A stretch of DNA of 24,999 nt from a virus. This document shows positions 14,722-21,536 of this stretch, one piece after another (the first letter of the stretch is position 1; each line of letters begins with the position of its first letter). Both the position numbers and the translations under genes were made by a program. The DNA lies in the IMG/VR virus record IMGVR_UViG_3300009149_000255, positions 1 to 24,999 of that record. One strand, 5' to 3'. A model generated the notes under the pieces. It ran no database searches. It had not been told where the DNA came from and saw only the letters and a program-made list of their open reading frames with translations.

Positions 14722-15522
14722 ATGAACTTTGGAACTGTTAAAGATATATTTGTTGAAAAATTAGTGGAATCTTACACTAATGGTGATGATAAGGGTAAAA
14801 AGTTGTATAAAAATTTTTTAAAATTAATTAAAGAAAGTGAAACTTTAAAAACAGCTTTTATTGTTTTTAAAAATATAGAAGATAACACTTTTAAAAGTGA
14901 ATCTAGTGCTATTGAGTATATAAAAGAATCTGTTTCTCTTTTTGATAATTTTAAAGGTGAGAAGTCATTGAACTCTGAAATAGAAAAATTAACTTCTTTA
15001 CTAGAATCTTATGATGTAGATTATAAAAATAAAAAGGTTAAAACTATACACAAAGATTTACAAAATTTAATCACATCCCCTAAAAATGTTCATACATTAA
15101 ACAAACTACAAGAAGCTAAAGAGGGTTTGGTGTCATGGTTAATGACTGAAAAATCTGTAATTAAAGAAGAATCTGACCAAAACATTATTAAAAAGAATGT
15201 TGACCCCAAAAAATTCTTAGATATTGCTGTTAAAAAGTTTAATGAAAAATACAAAGACTCTCTAACAGAAGAAGAAAAAGATATATTAAAGGTTTTACGT
15301 GAAAACAACGAAGAAAAAATTAAAACCTTAGTATCAGAATTAGTTAAAGAAAACATTTCTTTAGTTAATCAACATTTAGAAAAAAATGTTGACAACGTTA
15401 CAATTAAATCAAAACTACTAGAAACTAAGGACACTATTTATAAAATGGTGGAAAATAACGACAGTTTCGGTCAACATGTTTTGAGACTGTACGAACTAAA
15501 GAAAAACCTTAAAAATGATTAA
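14722..15522 (+). CDS. Helical hypothetical protein next to the portal
   Basis: This is a 266-residue, Lys/Glu-rich protein predicted to be nearly all helical, with no membrane segment or Cys. Recognisable pieces are NFLKLIKESETLKTAF, EYIKESVSLFDNFKG and LTEEEKDILKVLRENNEEK. It starts with a segment ending LVESY and contains several (I/L)-x-E-S sites (LIKES, YIKES), which fit gp21-type processing. The location directly after the portal suggests a head-assembly or internal protein, but this is inference. It overlaps the holin ATG by 8 bases. Confidence 0.7.
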   Translation: MNFGTVKDIFVEKLVESYTNGDDKGKKLYKNFLKLIKESETLKTAFIVFKNIEDNTFKSESSAIEYIKESVSLFDNFKGEKSLNSEIEKLTSLLESYDVDYKNKKVKTIHKDLQNLITSPKNVHTLNKLQEAKEGLVSWLMTEKSVIKEESDQNIIKKNVDPKKFLDIAVKKFNEKYKDSLTEEEKDILKVLRENNEEKIKTLVSELVKENISLVNQHLEKNVDNVTIKSKLLETKDTIYKMVENNDSFGQHVLRLYELKKNLKND

Positions 15523-16033
15523 CAAATTATTAAATCAATTCGTATCTACTTTTGGATTTAACTGTACTGGAGATTTTACTGACTCAATCATACATAGTAA
15601 AATTTTAGGTATAACATTACCATTGGCTGGCATTTCAGCTTTATTAGAAAATTCATTAGGTCTACAACATTTAACTCTAATATCTTTTGTTGTCTTAGTA
15701 ACATTAGAGCTAGTTACAGGGTTAATAGCTGCTAAAGTTAAAGGTGAACAGATCGTATCAAATAAATTTGGTAGGTTTGGTCTTAAAGTATTGGTTTGGT
15801 TGATTTTACTTTATGTTACCAATTCAATGAGATTAGAGTATTATGGTAGTTTAGAAAGTTTTAGAAATTTGGCAAGTGGATTTTTTACTTGGTTACATGG
15901 TACAATGTTTATTTATATTGTATTGGAGTATTTAATATCGGTTTTAGAAAATTTAGGGGCAATAACTGGTAAGTCAAAAGACAACCTGATAAAATCTATT
16001 ATAGATAAATTAAATAACCTACTTAAAAAATAA
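15515..16033 (+). CDS. Phage holin family protein
   Basis: This is a 172-residue membrane protein with four likely membrane segments: about residues 29-48 (ILGITLPLAGISALLEN), 54-74 (LTLISFVVLVTLELVTGLIA), 89-105 (GLKVLVWLILLYVTNSM) and 128-147 (HGTMFIYIVLEYLISVLENL). The second segment followed by a basic loop (AKVKGEQIVSNKFGRFG) and the last segment with ISVLENLGAI agree with the toxin-secretion/phage-lysis holin family (Bacteriophage holin family 4, PF05105). Such proteins form holes in the inner membrane and time lysis. A basic tail ends the protein. The gene overlaps the upstream one by 8 bases and is followed by more membrane proteins. No endolysin is visible in the window. Confidence 0.75.
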   Translation: MINKLLNQFVSTFGFNCTGDFTDSIIHSKILGITLPLAGISALLENSLGLQHLTLISFVVLVTLELVTGLIAAKVKGEQIVSNKFGRFGLKVLVWLILLYVTNSMRLEYYGSLESFRNLASGFFTWLHGTMFIYIVLEYLISVLENLGAITGKSKDNLIKSIIDKLNNLLKK

Positions 16034-16036
16034 TAA

Positions 16037-16231
16037 ATGAAACCTTCAAAATTAATATTCAATCTACTCCCTAGTATTTTAACAGGTATTGCAGGTATAC
16101 TATGGCCTATATGGGTAATGGATGGTGCTTTTGATGACGCAATCATACCAGCGATAGGATCTTTTATTGCTATTTATGGTGGTTTTGTTGCAAACATAGT
16201 TTGGATTTATAAAAATTGGGATAAAAAATGA
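16037..16231 (+). CDS. Small protein with two membrane segments
   Basis: This is a 64-residue protein with two membrane segments (LLPSILTGIAGILWPIWV and AIGSFIAIYGGFVANIVWIY) joined by a short acidic loop and ending in KNWDKK. Two spans plus a basic tail is a usual plan for small holins or antiholins, and it lies 3 bases behind the holin gene. A lysis role is possible but unproven. Its stop codon overlaps the next start codon in an ATGA arrangement. Confidence 0.65.
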   Translation: MKPSKLIFNLLPSILTGIAGILWPIWVMDGAFDDAIIPAIGSFIAIYGGFVANIVWIYKNWDKK

Positions 16232-16617
16232 TGTTACTATTAAGCATATTTTTGATTATCTTATCTGGTATAGCTGAAGGTGTAATGGATACGATACAAT
16301 TCCATTACATGTCATCAAAATTTAAAAATTTTAAGAATCATTTATTTTGGGACCCATATCATTCATGGAGAAATAAATATAAAAATGGGAATCCAGAAGA
16401 AGGAGAACGTTTTCCTTTCTCAACTACCTTGTTAGTGGGATTTACAGATGCTTGGCATTTATTTAAATTACTTAGAAATTTATTTATTTTTAGTTCTATT
16501 TTTTTATTACTAATGTTTTTTGAACAAGGTTTGGGTACAAGTTTATTAGTAACAGCACTTTTAAGAATATTCTTTGGATTTGCCTTTACTATAATGTATA
16601 GAAAAATGGGGGTATAG
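16228..16617 (+). CDS. Membrane protein overlapping the tRNA gene
   Basis: This is a 129-residue protein with an N-terminal membrane segment (LLSIFLIILSGIAEGVMD), a central soluble loop with HYMSSKFKNF and DPYHSWRNKYKNGNPEEGE, a TDAWHLFKLLRNLF stretch, and two further hydrophobic segments. The loop and DAWHLFK motif look conserved and I believe similar proteins occur in Bacteroidetes and their phages, but no function is known to me. The last codons (ATG GGG GTA TAG) lie inside the 5' end of the tRNA-Ala gene. Confidence 0.7.
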   Translation: MMLLLSIFLIILSGIAEGVMDTIQFHYMSSKFKNFKNHLFWDPYHSWRNKYKNGNPEEGERFPFSTTLLVGFTDAWHLFKLLRNLFIFSSIFLLLMFFEQGLGTSLLVTALLRIFFGFAFTIMYRKMGV

Positions 16618-16681
16618 CTCAGTTGGCTAGAGCATCTGCCTTGCACGCAGAGGGTCGTGGGTTCGAATCCCTCTACCTCCA
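16608..16681 (+). tRNA. tRNA-Ala (anticodon TGC)
   Basis: A 74-base cloverleaf. The acceptor stem GGGGGTA (16608-16614) pairs with TACCTCC (16674-16680), including the G3-U70 wobble pair that is the main identity element for alanyl-tRNA synthetase. The D-arm GCTC/GAGC, anticodon stem TCTGC/GCAGA around CTTGCAC (anticodon TGC) and T-loop TTCGAAT are all present. The T-stem GTGGG/CCCTC has one T-T mismatch. The discriminator is A and CCA is not encoded, so the end must be added by an enzyme. The first 10 bases overlap the 3' end of the upstream gene. As part of a long late message it would need processing by RNase P and a 3' nuclease. Confidence 0.93.
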
Positions 16682-16711
16682 CTACAATAACAAAATGAGT
16701 AAAATGTTTTT

Positions 16712-17038
16712 ATGGAAAAAATAAAAAATAAAATGAAAGCAATTAAAAATTGGTTTGTCTCTGTTGGTAATAAAATCAAATGGTTTTATACTGAAATGAT
16801 GAATATGTATTCTGCTCACGATTCTTACTTCTCTAAAAAAAGAGTTGAGTCTGGTATAGCATTTCTTATCGCTCAGTTTGGTATGATTTTCTTCTTAATT
16901 AAAAAGATTGATACCATGGATGTTTACGAATTAAGTATATGGGCAGGTATGGAATTCTTGATAGCTGGTTACACAGTAAACCAAATTCAAAAAGAAAAAA
17001 AAGTTAAGGAAACAGAAGAAGACCCAAGTGTTGAGTAA
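16712..17038 (+). CDS. Small membrane protein with two spans
   Basis: This is a 108-residue protein with a basic amphipathic N-terminus, a MYSAHDSYFSKKRVESG segment, two membrane segments (IAFLIAQFGMIFFLI and LSIWAGMEFLIAGYTV), and a charged Lys/Glu tail. I cannot name a family. The two-span plan and neighbours suggest a membrane or lysis-related role by context only. The gene follows the tRNA by 30 bases and is closed by the terminator at 17053. Confidence 0.7.
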   Translation: MEKIKNKMKAIKNWFVSVGNKIKWFYTEMMNMYSAHDSYFSKKRVESGIAFLIAQFGMIFFLIKKIDTMDVYELSIWAGMEFLIAGYTVNQIQKEKKVKETEEDPSVE

Positions 17039-17052
17039 TTTAACCACTGATT

Positions 17053-17081
17053 AGCCTCCCAAAAATGGGGGGCTTTTTTTT
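17053..17081 (+). terminator. Rho-independent terminator ahead of glutamine synthetase
   Basis: AGCCTCCC (17053-17060) pairs with GGGGGGCT (17067-17074) around AAAAAT, followed by a run of eight T to 17081. It closes the portal-to-membrane-protein unit. Confidence 0.92.
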
Positions 17082-17091
17082 GTGCGTAAAA

Positions 17092-17100
17092 ATGTTTATA
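17092..17100 (+). promoter_or_regulatory. ATGTTTATA, weak variant of the late-promoter motif
   Basis: It differs from ATATTTATA at one base and lies 36 bases before the glutamine synthetase ATG at 17137, directly after a terminator. The rest of the leader is A-rich. Confidence 0.35.
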
Positions 17101-17136
17101 ATTAATAAAAAATAACAATTAATAAAAAAGAAAAGA

Positions 17137-18282
17137 ATGAAAGTTTTTTTAGAATACGTTTGGTTGGACGGTAATCAACCACAACAATTAAGGAGTAAAA
17201 CTAAAATCGTTGATTCTAGTGATTTATTTGATGACCTAGATGAGTTGGAGAATACTACCAACCCAAAAAATTATTCTGATTGGTCTTTTGATGGTAGTTC
17301 CACAAAACAAGTTAAAGCAGGTAGGGGTGAAAATACAGATTGTGTTTTAAAACCTGTTTATGTAACTAAAGACCCTTTTAGAGGTGGTTTAAATAAAATT
17401 GTTTTTTGCCAAGTATTTAATTCCGATGGTAAAACACCACATGAAACAAACACAAGATTTAAATTAGAAGAATTAACAAATTCTTTAAACTTAAATGATG
17501 AAGAATTAGTAAAATCTGATTTACCTTGGTTTGGGTGGGAACAAGAATACACTTTAACCACAAAAAAAGTAAAAGAAGTTGGTCACCCATTTACAGAAGG
17601 TGAAGGTTTACCATTAGGTTTCAGTGATGGTTATTTTGGTCAACCTAGACCACAAGGTGATTATTATTGTGGAACAGGTGCTGATACAGTAATTGGTCGT
17701 GACATTGTGGAAGAACATATGAATCTTTGTGTTTATATGGGTCTTGATGTTTCTGGAATTAATGCTGAAGTAATGTTGGGTCAATGGGAATATCAAATAG
17801 GACCCGTAACATCAACTAATGGTTCAGACCAACTATGGGTTTCTAGGTACGTTCTACAACGTGTGGCAGAGAAACATGGTGTAAAAGTATCTTTCCACCC
17901 GAAACCGATGAAAGGTGATTGGAATGGTTCAGGGTGTCACGTTAATTTTTCTAATAAAGAAATGCGTGAAGAAGGTGGTCTAGAGTTGATTAAGGATACA
18001 ATGATTAATCTTTTAAATAGACACGAAGAACATATTAAATCTTATGGTTTATTTAATGATGAAAGAATGACAGGTGAACATGAGACTTCTAGTATTCATG
18101 ATTTTAATTGGGGTTATAGTACAAGAGACACTAGTATTAGAATTCCTGTACAAACACAAATAGAGAAAAAGGGATACTTTGAAGATAGGCGGCCAGCCTC
18201 AAACTGTGACCCTTATACGGTTTCTTTAAAAATGTTAGAAACTGTGTATAACCAAGTTAATCAACTTGTGGGTGTTGAGTAA
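17137..18282 (+). CDS. Glutamine synthetase, type II (GSII, eukaryote-like)
   Basis: Makes glutamine from glutamate, ammonia and ATP. The 381-residue protein covers the whole GSII length. Signature parts in order: YVWLDGNQPQQLRSKTK (7-23), WSFDGSST (49-56), PWFGWEQEYTL with E135 and E137, GDYYCGTGAD and GRDIVEEHMNLC (174-198), SGINAEVMLGQWEYQIGP (206-223) with E211 and E218, GDWNGSGCHVNFS (260-272) with H268, ERMTGEHET (309-317), SIRIP (333-337) and GYFEDRRPASNCDPY (346-360). All metal- and substrate-binding motifs appear intact, so activity is expected. The length and motif set exclude GSI and GSIII. The gene sits in a late unit between two terminators, with a structural-gene neighbourhood on both sides, so it is best read as a phage-carried metabolic gene. 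The codon and base composition do not stand out from its neighbours by eye. Confidence 0.97.
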   Translation: MKVFLEYVWLDGNQPQQLRSKTKIVDSSDLFDDLDELENTTNPKNYSDWSFDGSSTKQVKAGRGENTDCVLKPVYVTKDPFRGGLNKIVFCQVFNSDGKTPHETNTRFKLEELTNSLNLNDEELVKSDLPWFGWEQEYTLTTKKVKEVGHPFTEGEGLPLGFSDGYFGQPRPQGDYYCGTGADTVIGRDIVEEHMNLCVYMGLDVSGINAEVMLGQWEYQIGPVTSTNGSDQLWVSRYVLQRVAEKHGVKVSFHPKPMKGDWNGSGCHVNFSNKEMREEGGLELIKDTMINLLNRHEEHIKSYGLFNDERMTGEHETSSIHDFNWGYSTRDTSIRIPVQTQIEKKGYFEDRRPASNCDPYTVSLKMLETVYNQVNQLVGVE

Positions 18283-18290
18283 TTTAATGT

Positions 18291-18728
18291 ATGAAAAGAG
18301 GAAAAGAAATTAAACTAAATTTACCAAACCAGTACAATGTAATAACCGGGACTGTAGATAATAAAAACCCTAAGTCATTATATATTCAAATATCAGCATG
18401 GGGTAAACCTAAAAAATATGGTGTAGAAGATTATGATAGCGTTATTAAATCAAAATCAAAAACCATTAAAAGAAATTTATATGAGATATTAGATGAAAAC
18501 CTATTTTATAAAAAAAACTCTATAATAGATTTTAATATGGCTTCTTCTGGGGTTAGTTATGGTAAAAAAAGTTACATGTGTGTAGAATTGACTCTATTTA
18601 AAAAAGAACCACTTTTACCAATAAATTCTGAAGAAATGATCCCTATAATGGAAAATATATCGGAAGAGCTAATAAAGAAGGTGTTTGAAGTCGATGATGA
18701 TTTTGAATTTTACAATAAAAAAAGTTAA
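18291..18728 (+). CDS. Hypothetical protein downstream of glutamine synthetase
   Basis: This is a 145-residue protein that starts 8 bases after the GSII stop. It shows alternating strands (YNVITGTVDNKNPKSLYIQI, then SYMCVELTLFKKEP) and a basic middle, and ends with a helical acidic tail (ELIKKVFEVDDDFEFY). I do not recognise the family. Its placement between GSII and a strong terminator makes a two-gene unit, so it could be related to GSII function or simply co-transcribed. Confidence 0.65.
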   Translation: MKRGKEIKLNLPNQYNVITGTVDNKNPKSLYIQISAWGKPKKYGVEDYDSVIKSKSKTIKRNLYEILDENLFYKKNSIIDFNMASSGVSYGKKSYMCVELTLFKKEPLLPINSEEMIPIMENISEELIKKVFEVDDDFEFYNKKS

Positions 18729-18730
18729 AT

Positions 18731-18759
18731 AAAATGGGGGTCACTGACCCCCATTTTTT
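18731..18759. terminator. Rho-independent terminator, near-perfect palindrome
   Basis: AAAATGGGGGTCA (18731-18743) is mirrored by TGACCCCCATTTT (18745-18757), with T residues to 18759. It begins 2 bases after the stop codon at 18728. The flanking A and T runs would let it work on either strand, but only plus-strand genes end here. Confidence 0.92.
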
Positions 18760-18777
18760 GTTTTAAACTAAAATTGG

Positions 18778-18787
18778 CATATTTATA
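18778..18787 (+). promoter_or_regulatory. CATATTTATA late-promoter candidate for the protease operon
   Basis: An ATATTTATA (18779-18787) follows the terminator and precedes the protease ATG at 18802 by 14 bases, the same spacing as at 3779 and 12728. Confidence 0.6.
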
Positions 18788-18801
18788 AAAAAAATATAGA
18801 T

Positions 18802-19533
18802 ATGAAAATATTAAAACCGGGTGAAGAAGGACGTGGTTATCTAGTTGAGTTTGATTCTGGATTTATTTCGTCAGAATTAACTTGTCAAGACGGTGTTTGT
18901 TCAAACCATAATCTAATAAATGAATTTAAATCAGGTTTAACTCTAGGAAAAGATGGTTCTTTACCTGATAAAATCGAAATATACGCAGTTCTCCAAAAAT
19001 GGGGTGTAGAAAATAAAAACGGTAGAGTTTACCCCGAAGAAATCCTTAAAAGGGAGGCAAAAAGATACCAAGAATTTATCGACATGGGAACTTCTCTAGG
19101 TGAATTAAATCACCCTGAATCTTCTATTATTGATGCAGATAGAGTATCCCACAGAATCACAGAAATTTGGTGGAATGGTAAAACGCTTATGGGTAAAATG
19201 GAATTGGACACAACTCCAGGTTATCTTAAATCAGGAATTATTTCATCTGTAGGTGATAAAGTTCTTAATATGATTAGAAAAGGTTGGACCGTGGGTATCT
19301 CATCAAGAGGTGTTGGTTCACTTAAAAACGAAAATGGTAAGAATGTGGTACAAGATGATTTTGAATTAATCTGTTGGGATATCGTTACATCACCGTCAAC
19401 TCCGGGTTCTTGGATTTCTACGAGTAAGAAAGATTTAACTTCTTTTATGGAATCAACCAAAGATAATAAAACAAAATTAATCTCTGAAAATGATTCAGAT
19501 TTATTGGATAGTTTAAATAAATTTTTATTGTAA
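18802..19533 (+). CDS. Prohead core protease (gp21-like, peptidase S77 type)
   Basis: A serine protease of the T4 gp21 family that sits inside the prohead, degrades the scaffold and trims capsid and internal proteins before DNA packaging. The 243-residue protein shows the family order: IYAVLQKWGVENKNGRVYP (60-78), GTSLGELNHP with catalytic His104, then DADRVSHRITEIWW, and GWTVGISSRGVGS (161-173) with the likely nucleophile Ser168, followed by FELICWDIVTSPSTPGSW (187-204). T4 gp21 is of similar size. The C-terminal part contains LISENDS, which fits self-processing at an (I/L)-x-E site. The stop overlaps the start of the tagged protein gene at 19533 by one base, linking protease and tagged proteins in one operon. 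Confidence 0.95.
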   Translation: MKILKPGEEGRGYLVEFDSGFISSELTCQDGVCSNHNLINEFKSGLTLGKDGSLPDKIEIYAVLQKWGVENKNGRVYPEEILKREAKRYQEFIDMGTSLGELNHPESSIIDADRVSHRITEIWWNGKTLMGKMELDTTPGYLKSGIISSVGDKVLNMIRKGWTVGISSRGVGSLKNENGKNVVQDDFELICWDIVTSPSTPGSWISTSKKDLTSFMESTKDNKTKLISENDSDLLDSLNKFLL

Positions 19534-19844
19534 TGAAAAAAAGAGTTGTAAAATTAACTGAATCGGATTTGGAGAATTTGGTTAAACGTATTATTAAGGA
19601 ATCTGATGAGGATTGGTTGACTAACACTTATGGTGAAGATTTACACACAGAAGAAGAAATGAATTATGTGTGGGATAAGTTAAATAGAATGAATAGTGAT
19701 ATCGTTTTTGAAAGAATGGAAAAAACATTTAACGAAGAAAGTATGAGTGTTGAGAGTTTCGTAGATTACTTACCAACCCATTTTGGTTTGGATGAAGATT
19801 ATTTAATTTCAGTATTAAAACAAATTCAAAAAGAAGGGATATGA
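19533..19844 (+). CDS. Tagged small protein 1 (LTES...IIKE N-terminus)
   Basis: This is a 103-residue acidic protein. The N-terminus KRVVKLTESDLENLVKRIIKE is basic and amphipathic and ends in I-K-E-S, which matches the cleavage rule of gp21 proteases. It is nearly the same as the N-terminus of the genes at 20341 and 1266. The rest (WLTNTYGEDLHTEEEMNYVW and FVDYLPTHFGLDEDYLISVL) is helical and unrelated to the other tagged proteins. This mirrors T4 internal proteins, in which a short N-terminal targeting peptide is removed by gp21, so packaging inside the head is the best inference. The start overlaps the protease stop by one base. Confidence 0.75.
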   Translation: MKKRVVKLTESDLENLVKRIIKESDEDWLTNTYGEDLHTEEEMNYVWDKLNRMNSDIVFERMEKTFNEESMSVESFVDYLPTHFGLDEDYLISVLKQIQKEGI

Positions 19845-20314
19845 AAAATATTATATCAGAAACGGAATTAAAGAGAATGGTAAAGAAAGTTGCCAGAAAA
19901 GAAAAACTTAATAAGATTAATGAAAGTTATGACAACTATATGGGTGATTCTATTTTTGATGATATTGATAATGATATAATGGAAATGCCAAAAGAAGAGG
20001 CTTTAGATTATTTAGACGAAATCATCAACTTTTGTATTAATAAACAAGAAGATTTAGGGTACGATAATTATATGGATGATGTTCACGAAGAAGAAAAGTG
20101 GATTCAAAAAGCTATTAAAAAACCAGGTTCTTTAAGAAGAAAAATGGGTAAAAAAGAAGGTGAGAAAATAACATCAACTGATATTAAAAATAAATTAGCT
20201 TCATTAAGAGCTAAAGATGAAGACCCAACCAAAAAAGGTGTTCAAGGTTTGGGTAAAAAAGATTTAAAAACTTATAGACAATTAAATTTAGCCAAAACTT
20301 TACGTGGCTTATAA
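19841..20314 (+). CDS. Tagged small protein 2
   Basis: This is a 157-residue protein. The N-terminus (SETELKRMVKKVARKEKLNK) is a variant of the tag, ending in I-N-E-S. Immediately after it comes ESYDNYMG, the same octamer as in the large acidic protein encoded at 4112. An acidic helical middle follows, then a basic C-terminal half rich in Lys/Arg (KKPGSLRRKMGKKEG, later GLGKKDLKTYRQLNLAK), which could bind DNA. An acidic-to-basic layout with a targeting peptide is compatible with an internal head protein that meets packaged DNA. This is inference. It overlaps the previous gene in ATGA style. Confidence 0.7.
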   Translation: MKNIISETELKRMVKKVARKEKLNKINESYDNYMGDSIFDDIDNDIMEMPKEEALDYLDEIINFCINKQEDLGYDNYMDDVHEEEKWIQKAIKKPGSLRRKMGKKEGEKITSTDIKNKLASLRAKDEDPTKKGVQGLGKKDLKTYRQLNLAKTLRGL

Positions 20315-20340
20315 ATACTTATATAATAAATAAAAAAAAA

Positions 20341-20658
20341 ATGAAAAAGAAGATAGTTAGACTAACAGAATCAGATTTGGAAAAATTGGTTCAACGTATT
20401 ATTAAGGAAGAGGATGAAATAGATCAAAACACACCTGAAGATGGTGGTGAAAATGAAGATAATCCACAAGACGTGAAGAACTTCTTGGAAGCGATGAAAA
20501 AATACTTTATGAATAAGTACCCAAGATTTGCTAATAAAATTAATACTAGAAAAGAAAAAGCAATGTTACTAGCTGCATTAGCTGAAGAGTTGGGTGTGGA
20601 TACTAATATGATTAACATGGCTAAAGGAGAATTAAAAAAATCTGGTCTAAATAAGTAA
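20341..20658 (+). CDS. Tagged small protein 3 (LTES...IIKE N-terminus)
   Basis: This is a 105-residue protein whose N-terminus KIVRLTESDLEKLVQRIIKE is almost identical to that of the gene at 19533. A short acidic linker (EDGGENEDNPQ) follows, and then a helical domain (FLEAMKKYFMNKYPRFANK and ALAEELGVDTNMINMAKGEL). The body differs from the other tagged proteins, so the tag looks like an exchangeable module. The ATG has a long A-only leader and no Shine-Dalgarno site. Confidence 0.75.
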   Translation: MKKKIVRLTESDLEKLVQRIIKEEDEIDQNTPEDGGENEDNPQDVKNFLEAMKKYFMNKYPRFANKINTRKEKAMLLAALAEELGVDTNMINMAKGELKKSGLNK

Positions 20659-20659
20659 C

Positions 20660-21184
20660 ATGAACATCCGTAGAATCATAAAAGAAGAACTTCTTAAAGA
20701 GGTGGGTGGTTATGATGACCCAAATGTTATGGCTACACATGCTGGTCATACTATGGGTGTTTTAGCTGATTCTTATAATGACTTATCAAACACTTTACAA
20801 GGTTTGGCTAACGCAATCATGGATAAAGCAGAAAAAGAAGACCTTGTTATTTTTTTAAAGGAAACTTCAAAAAAAATTAGTTTCCTTGTTGATGTTATTG
20901 AAAGGGTGTTAAAAGATTTCACCGAAGATGATTTAATAATGAAAGCCAAATCAATAATTAAATCACTAAAATCTTTTAAAAGAAAAATAGATGTTCTTTC
21001 TAATTTTTCTGATGTTATGGGTGGTAATGAAGATTTTATTGAAAGGTTAAAAATTCTATTAATGGATTTAATCCCTTCTATACAAGAATATGGTGAACAA
21101 TTAAGTATTACAAATAAAATGTTTGGTGATAGAACTTCTGGTATGGGTAGAGGTTCTTTTGGTTCAGGATTTAGTCCAAATTAA
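20660..21184 (+). CDS. Tagged helical protein 4
   Basis: This is a 174-residue protein starting MNIRRIIKEELLKEVGGYDD, a shortened tag with two possible (I/L)-K-E sites. The body is helical (NTLQGLANAIMDKAEKEDL and SFLVDVIERVLKDFTEDDL) and ends in a Gly/Ser-rich tail (TSGMGRGSFGSGFSPN). No family is recognised. It starts 1 base after the previous stop codon, so translation is likely coupled. Head-internal location is inferred only from the tag and operon. Confidence 0.7.
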   Translation: MNIRRIIKEELLKEVGGYDDPNVMATHAGHTMGVLADSYNDLSNTLQGLANAIMDKAEKEDLVIFLKETSKKISFLVDVIERVLKDFTEDDLIMKAKSIIKSLKSFKRKIDVLSNFSDVMGGNEDFIERLKILLMDLIPSIQEYGEQLSITNKMFGDRTSGMGRGSFGSGFSPN

Positions 21185-21254
21185 TACTTCACTAATTAAA
21201 ATATAATCATTAGTATTAGTTTAATTAAATTATAAAAAATAAAAACGTTTTAAA

Positions 21255-21488
21255 ATGGGAGATCAAACATTAAACTTTTTTCTTGTAAGAGTAGAATTCA
21301 AAACAATTAACGAACAAACAGGAAAACCAAAAAAAATCAAAACACAATACTTGGTTGATGCCATGACTTGTACTGAAGCAGAAGCAAGAACTCATCAATA
21401 CTTAAATGGAACTGTATTGGATTATGAGATTGTATCAGCAGTTAAATCACCAATCGAAGATGTGATTAGAGTTGAGGTTCTAGCTTAA
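21255..21488 (+). CDS. DUF4494-like protein
   Basis: This is a 77-residue protein with the pattern NFFLVRVEFKTINEQTGKPK, then TQYLVDAMTCTEAEARTHQY. This corresponds to the DUF4494 family, small proteins of unknown role found widely in Bacteroidetes and their phages. The family is the strongest taxonomic hint in the window. The gene has an A-rich leader and is followed by a convergent terminator. Confidence 0.75.
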   Translation: MGDQTLNFFLVRVEFKTINEQTGKPKKIKTQYLVDAMTCTEAEARTHQYLNGTVLDYEIVSAVKSPIEDVIRVEVLA

Positions 21489-21504
21489 CAAAAACTGTTA
21501 AAAC

Positions 21505-21536
21505 AAAAAAAAGACTCAGAAATGGGTCTTTTTTTT
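21505..21536. terminator. Bidirectional terminator between convergent genes
   Basis: A-run plus AGACTC (21505-21517) pairs with GGGTCT plus T-run (21524-21536) around a 6-base loop. It stands between the gene ending at 21488 (+) and the one ending at 21535 (-), so both can use it. The minus-strand stop codon overlaps its last bases. Confidence 0.85.
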
